Assembly: GCA_949516455.1 (NCBI GenBank)
Contig: CATILC010000059.1
Location: 1 to 5,505 of the forward strand
DNA: 5,505 nt
Direction: 5' to 3'
Origin: Flavobacteriia bacterium
GTDB lineage: Bacteria; Bacteroidota; Bacteroidia; Flavobacteriales; Schleiferiaceae
Position numbers and translations under genes: made by a program. Below the pieces are notes generated by a model. The model did not search any database. It saw nothing but the letters and a program-made list of their open reading frames with translations, and was not told where the DNA came from. Positions 4,685 to 5,505 of this stretch are shown here, one piece after another. Within the stretch, counting starts at the first letter, position 1. The number at the start of each line of letters is the position of its first letter.

Positions 4685-5505
4685 GTCATCTTGCCCAACT
4701 TGGCCGTCACATAGTCGATATCGAGAACCAAGGGTTCCTTCTCCTCGCTTGAAGGGAGCTCGAACATGGCATCGTTCAGGATGGCCTCACAAATGGAGCG
4801 AAGCCCTCTTGCGCCCAACTTGAATTCCTGTGCTTTTTGTACGATGCAATCAATGGCGTCTTCACGGACATCCAATTCGATCCCATCGATTTCAAATAAC
4901 TTCTTGAATTGCTTGATGATGGCATTCTTCGGCTCCAGAAGAATACGCCTGAGGGCCTCCGCATCGAGGGGATAGAGGTAGGTCATCACCGGCAAGCGAC
5001 CAATGAGCTCAGGGATGAGTCCGAAAGTCTTCAGATCCTGAGGACTGACGTATTGCAGCAAGTTGTCCGTATCGATCTGCTCACGGCCGCTCTGACTCTG
5101 ATAGCCTACAGCCCTCGTATTCATGCGATTGGCGATGTGACGCTGGATCCCGTCAAAAGCACCACCTGCAATGAAAAGGATGTTCGCAGTGTCCACTTCA
5201 ATGAATTTCTGGTCAGGGTGTTTGCGTCCGCCCTGAGGGGGTACGTTCACCTTGGTTCCCTCCAGCAGTTTGAGTAATGCCTGCTGTACGCCCTCTCCGG
5301 AAACGTCCCGAGTGATTGATGGGTTGTCTGACTTACGGGCGATCTTGTCGATCTCATCGACAAAGACGATGCCTCTTTGTGCCGCCTCCACATCGTAATC
5401 GGCCGCCTGCAAAAGACGCGTGAGAATACTCTCGACATCCTCCCCCACATAACCGGCTTCAGTCAGTACGGTGGCATCTACGATGGTAAAGGGCACATTG
5501 AGCAT
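4657..5505 (-). CDS. clpX: ATP-dependent Clp protease ATPase subunit ClpX, 5' part beyond window edge
   Basis: This is a hexameric AAA+ unfoldase that recognises tagged substrates, unfolds them and feeds them to ClpP. The window holds the C-terminal 282 codons; the zinc-binding domain and Walker A lie off the right edge. The Met at the edge is an internal residue of the conserved (M)LNVPFT segment, not a start. Fragment positions are pore loop GYVG at 18-21, Walker B IVFVDE at 46-51, the DNPSITRDVSGEGVQQALLK block at 60-79, the RKH loop at 94-96 and sensor-1 region NILFIAGGAFDG at 108-119. The ClpP-docking loop carries VGY at 133-135, the Arg finger is Arg170 in LIPELIGRLP, and sensor 2 is Arg233 in GARGLRS. 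The C-terminus ends shortly after the small domain, without the long tail of the E. coli protein. It converges on folA and overlaps it by 17 bp. ClpP is not in the window. Confidence 0.97.
   Translation of the reverse strand: MLNVPFTIVDATVLTEAGYVGEDVESILTRLLQAADYDVEAAQRGIVFVDEIDKIARKSDNPSITRDVSGEGVQQALLKLLEGTKVNVPPQGGRKHPDQKFIEVDTANILFIAGGAFDGIQRHIANRMNTRAVGYQSQSGREQIDTDNLLQYVSPQDLKTFGLIPELIGRLPVMTYLYPLDAEALRRILLEPKNAIIKQFKKLFEIDGIELDVREDAIDCIVQKAQEFKLGARGLRSICEAILNDAMFELPSSEEKEPLVLDIDYVTAKLGKMTLSKLKAVS

Noticed and set aside
1..5505. A new defence, mobile or otherwise undescribed system
   Set aside because: All seven coding regions fall into well-known housekeeping families and the only intergenic space is a short promoter region.

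Overview
The window is a compact stretch of bacterial housekeeping genes, about half G+C. It most likely comes from a member of the Bacteroidota. This rests on the Ffh and FolD order, the ClpX sequence style (a GLIPELIGRLP-type segment and a VG-aromatic loop in place of IGF), the weak ribosome-binding signals at several starts, and a TAnnTTTG-type promoter element next to thyA. Phylum-level placement is an inference; nothing here fixes a genus. I saw no mobile element, rRNA, tRNA, CRISPR array or phage gene, and no gene-free stretch longer than 128 bp.

Layout. A leftward unit fills positions 1-3265. It reads, in order of transcription, ffh (SRP GTPase), folD (methylene-THF dehydrogenase/cyclohydrolase), a tatA/E-family twin-arginine translocase subunit, and a CaCA-family sodium/calcium exchanger cut by the left window edge. 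The four genes are packed without gaps: stop and start codons overlap by 1 nt and 4 nt at the first two junctions, and 4 nt separate the last pair. A 128-bp divergent region (3266-3393) separates this unit from a rightward pair, thyA and folA, which overlap by 4 nt. folA then runs 17 bp into the 3' end of a leftward clpX, whose N-terminal part lies beyond the right edge.

How the genes work together. FolD produces and interconverts 5,10-methylene-THF. ThyA uses that cofactor to make dTMP and releases dihydrofolate, and FolA reduces dihydrofolate back to THF. Three enzymes of the thymidylate/folate cycle therefore sit on both sides of one divergent promoter region. On the left arm, Ffh (co-translational membrane targeting) and the Tat subunit (export of folded proteins) share a transcript with an integral membrane exchanger, so protein export and folate metabolism are mixed in one operon. 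ClpX, the unfoldase of the ClpXP protease, is a convergent neighbour without a clear functional link.

I did not find a new biological system here. The points most worth a second look are small: a Shine-Dalgarno sequence encoded by the Arg-rich tail of Ffh, a promoter -7 element so close to the thyA start that the mRNA may be leaderless, the overlapping convergent folA/clpX ends with a compact hairpin, a VGY variant of the ClpX ClpP-docking loop, and a Gly-to-Ser change in the first ion-binding motif of the exchanger.
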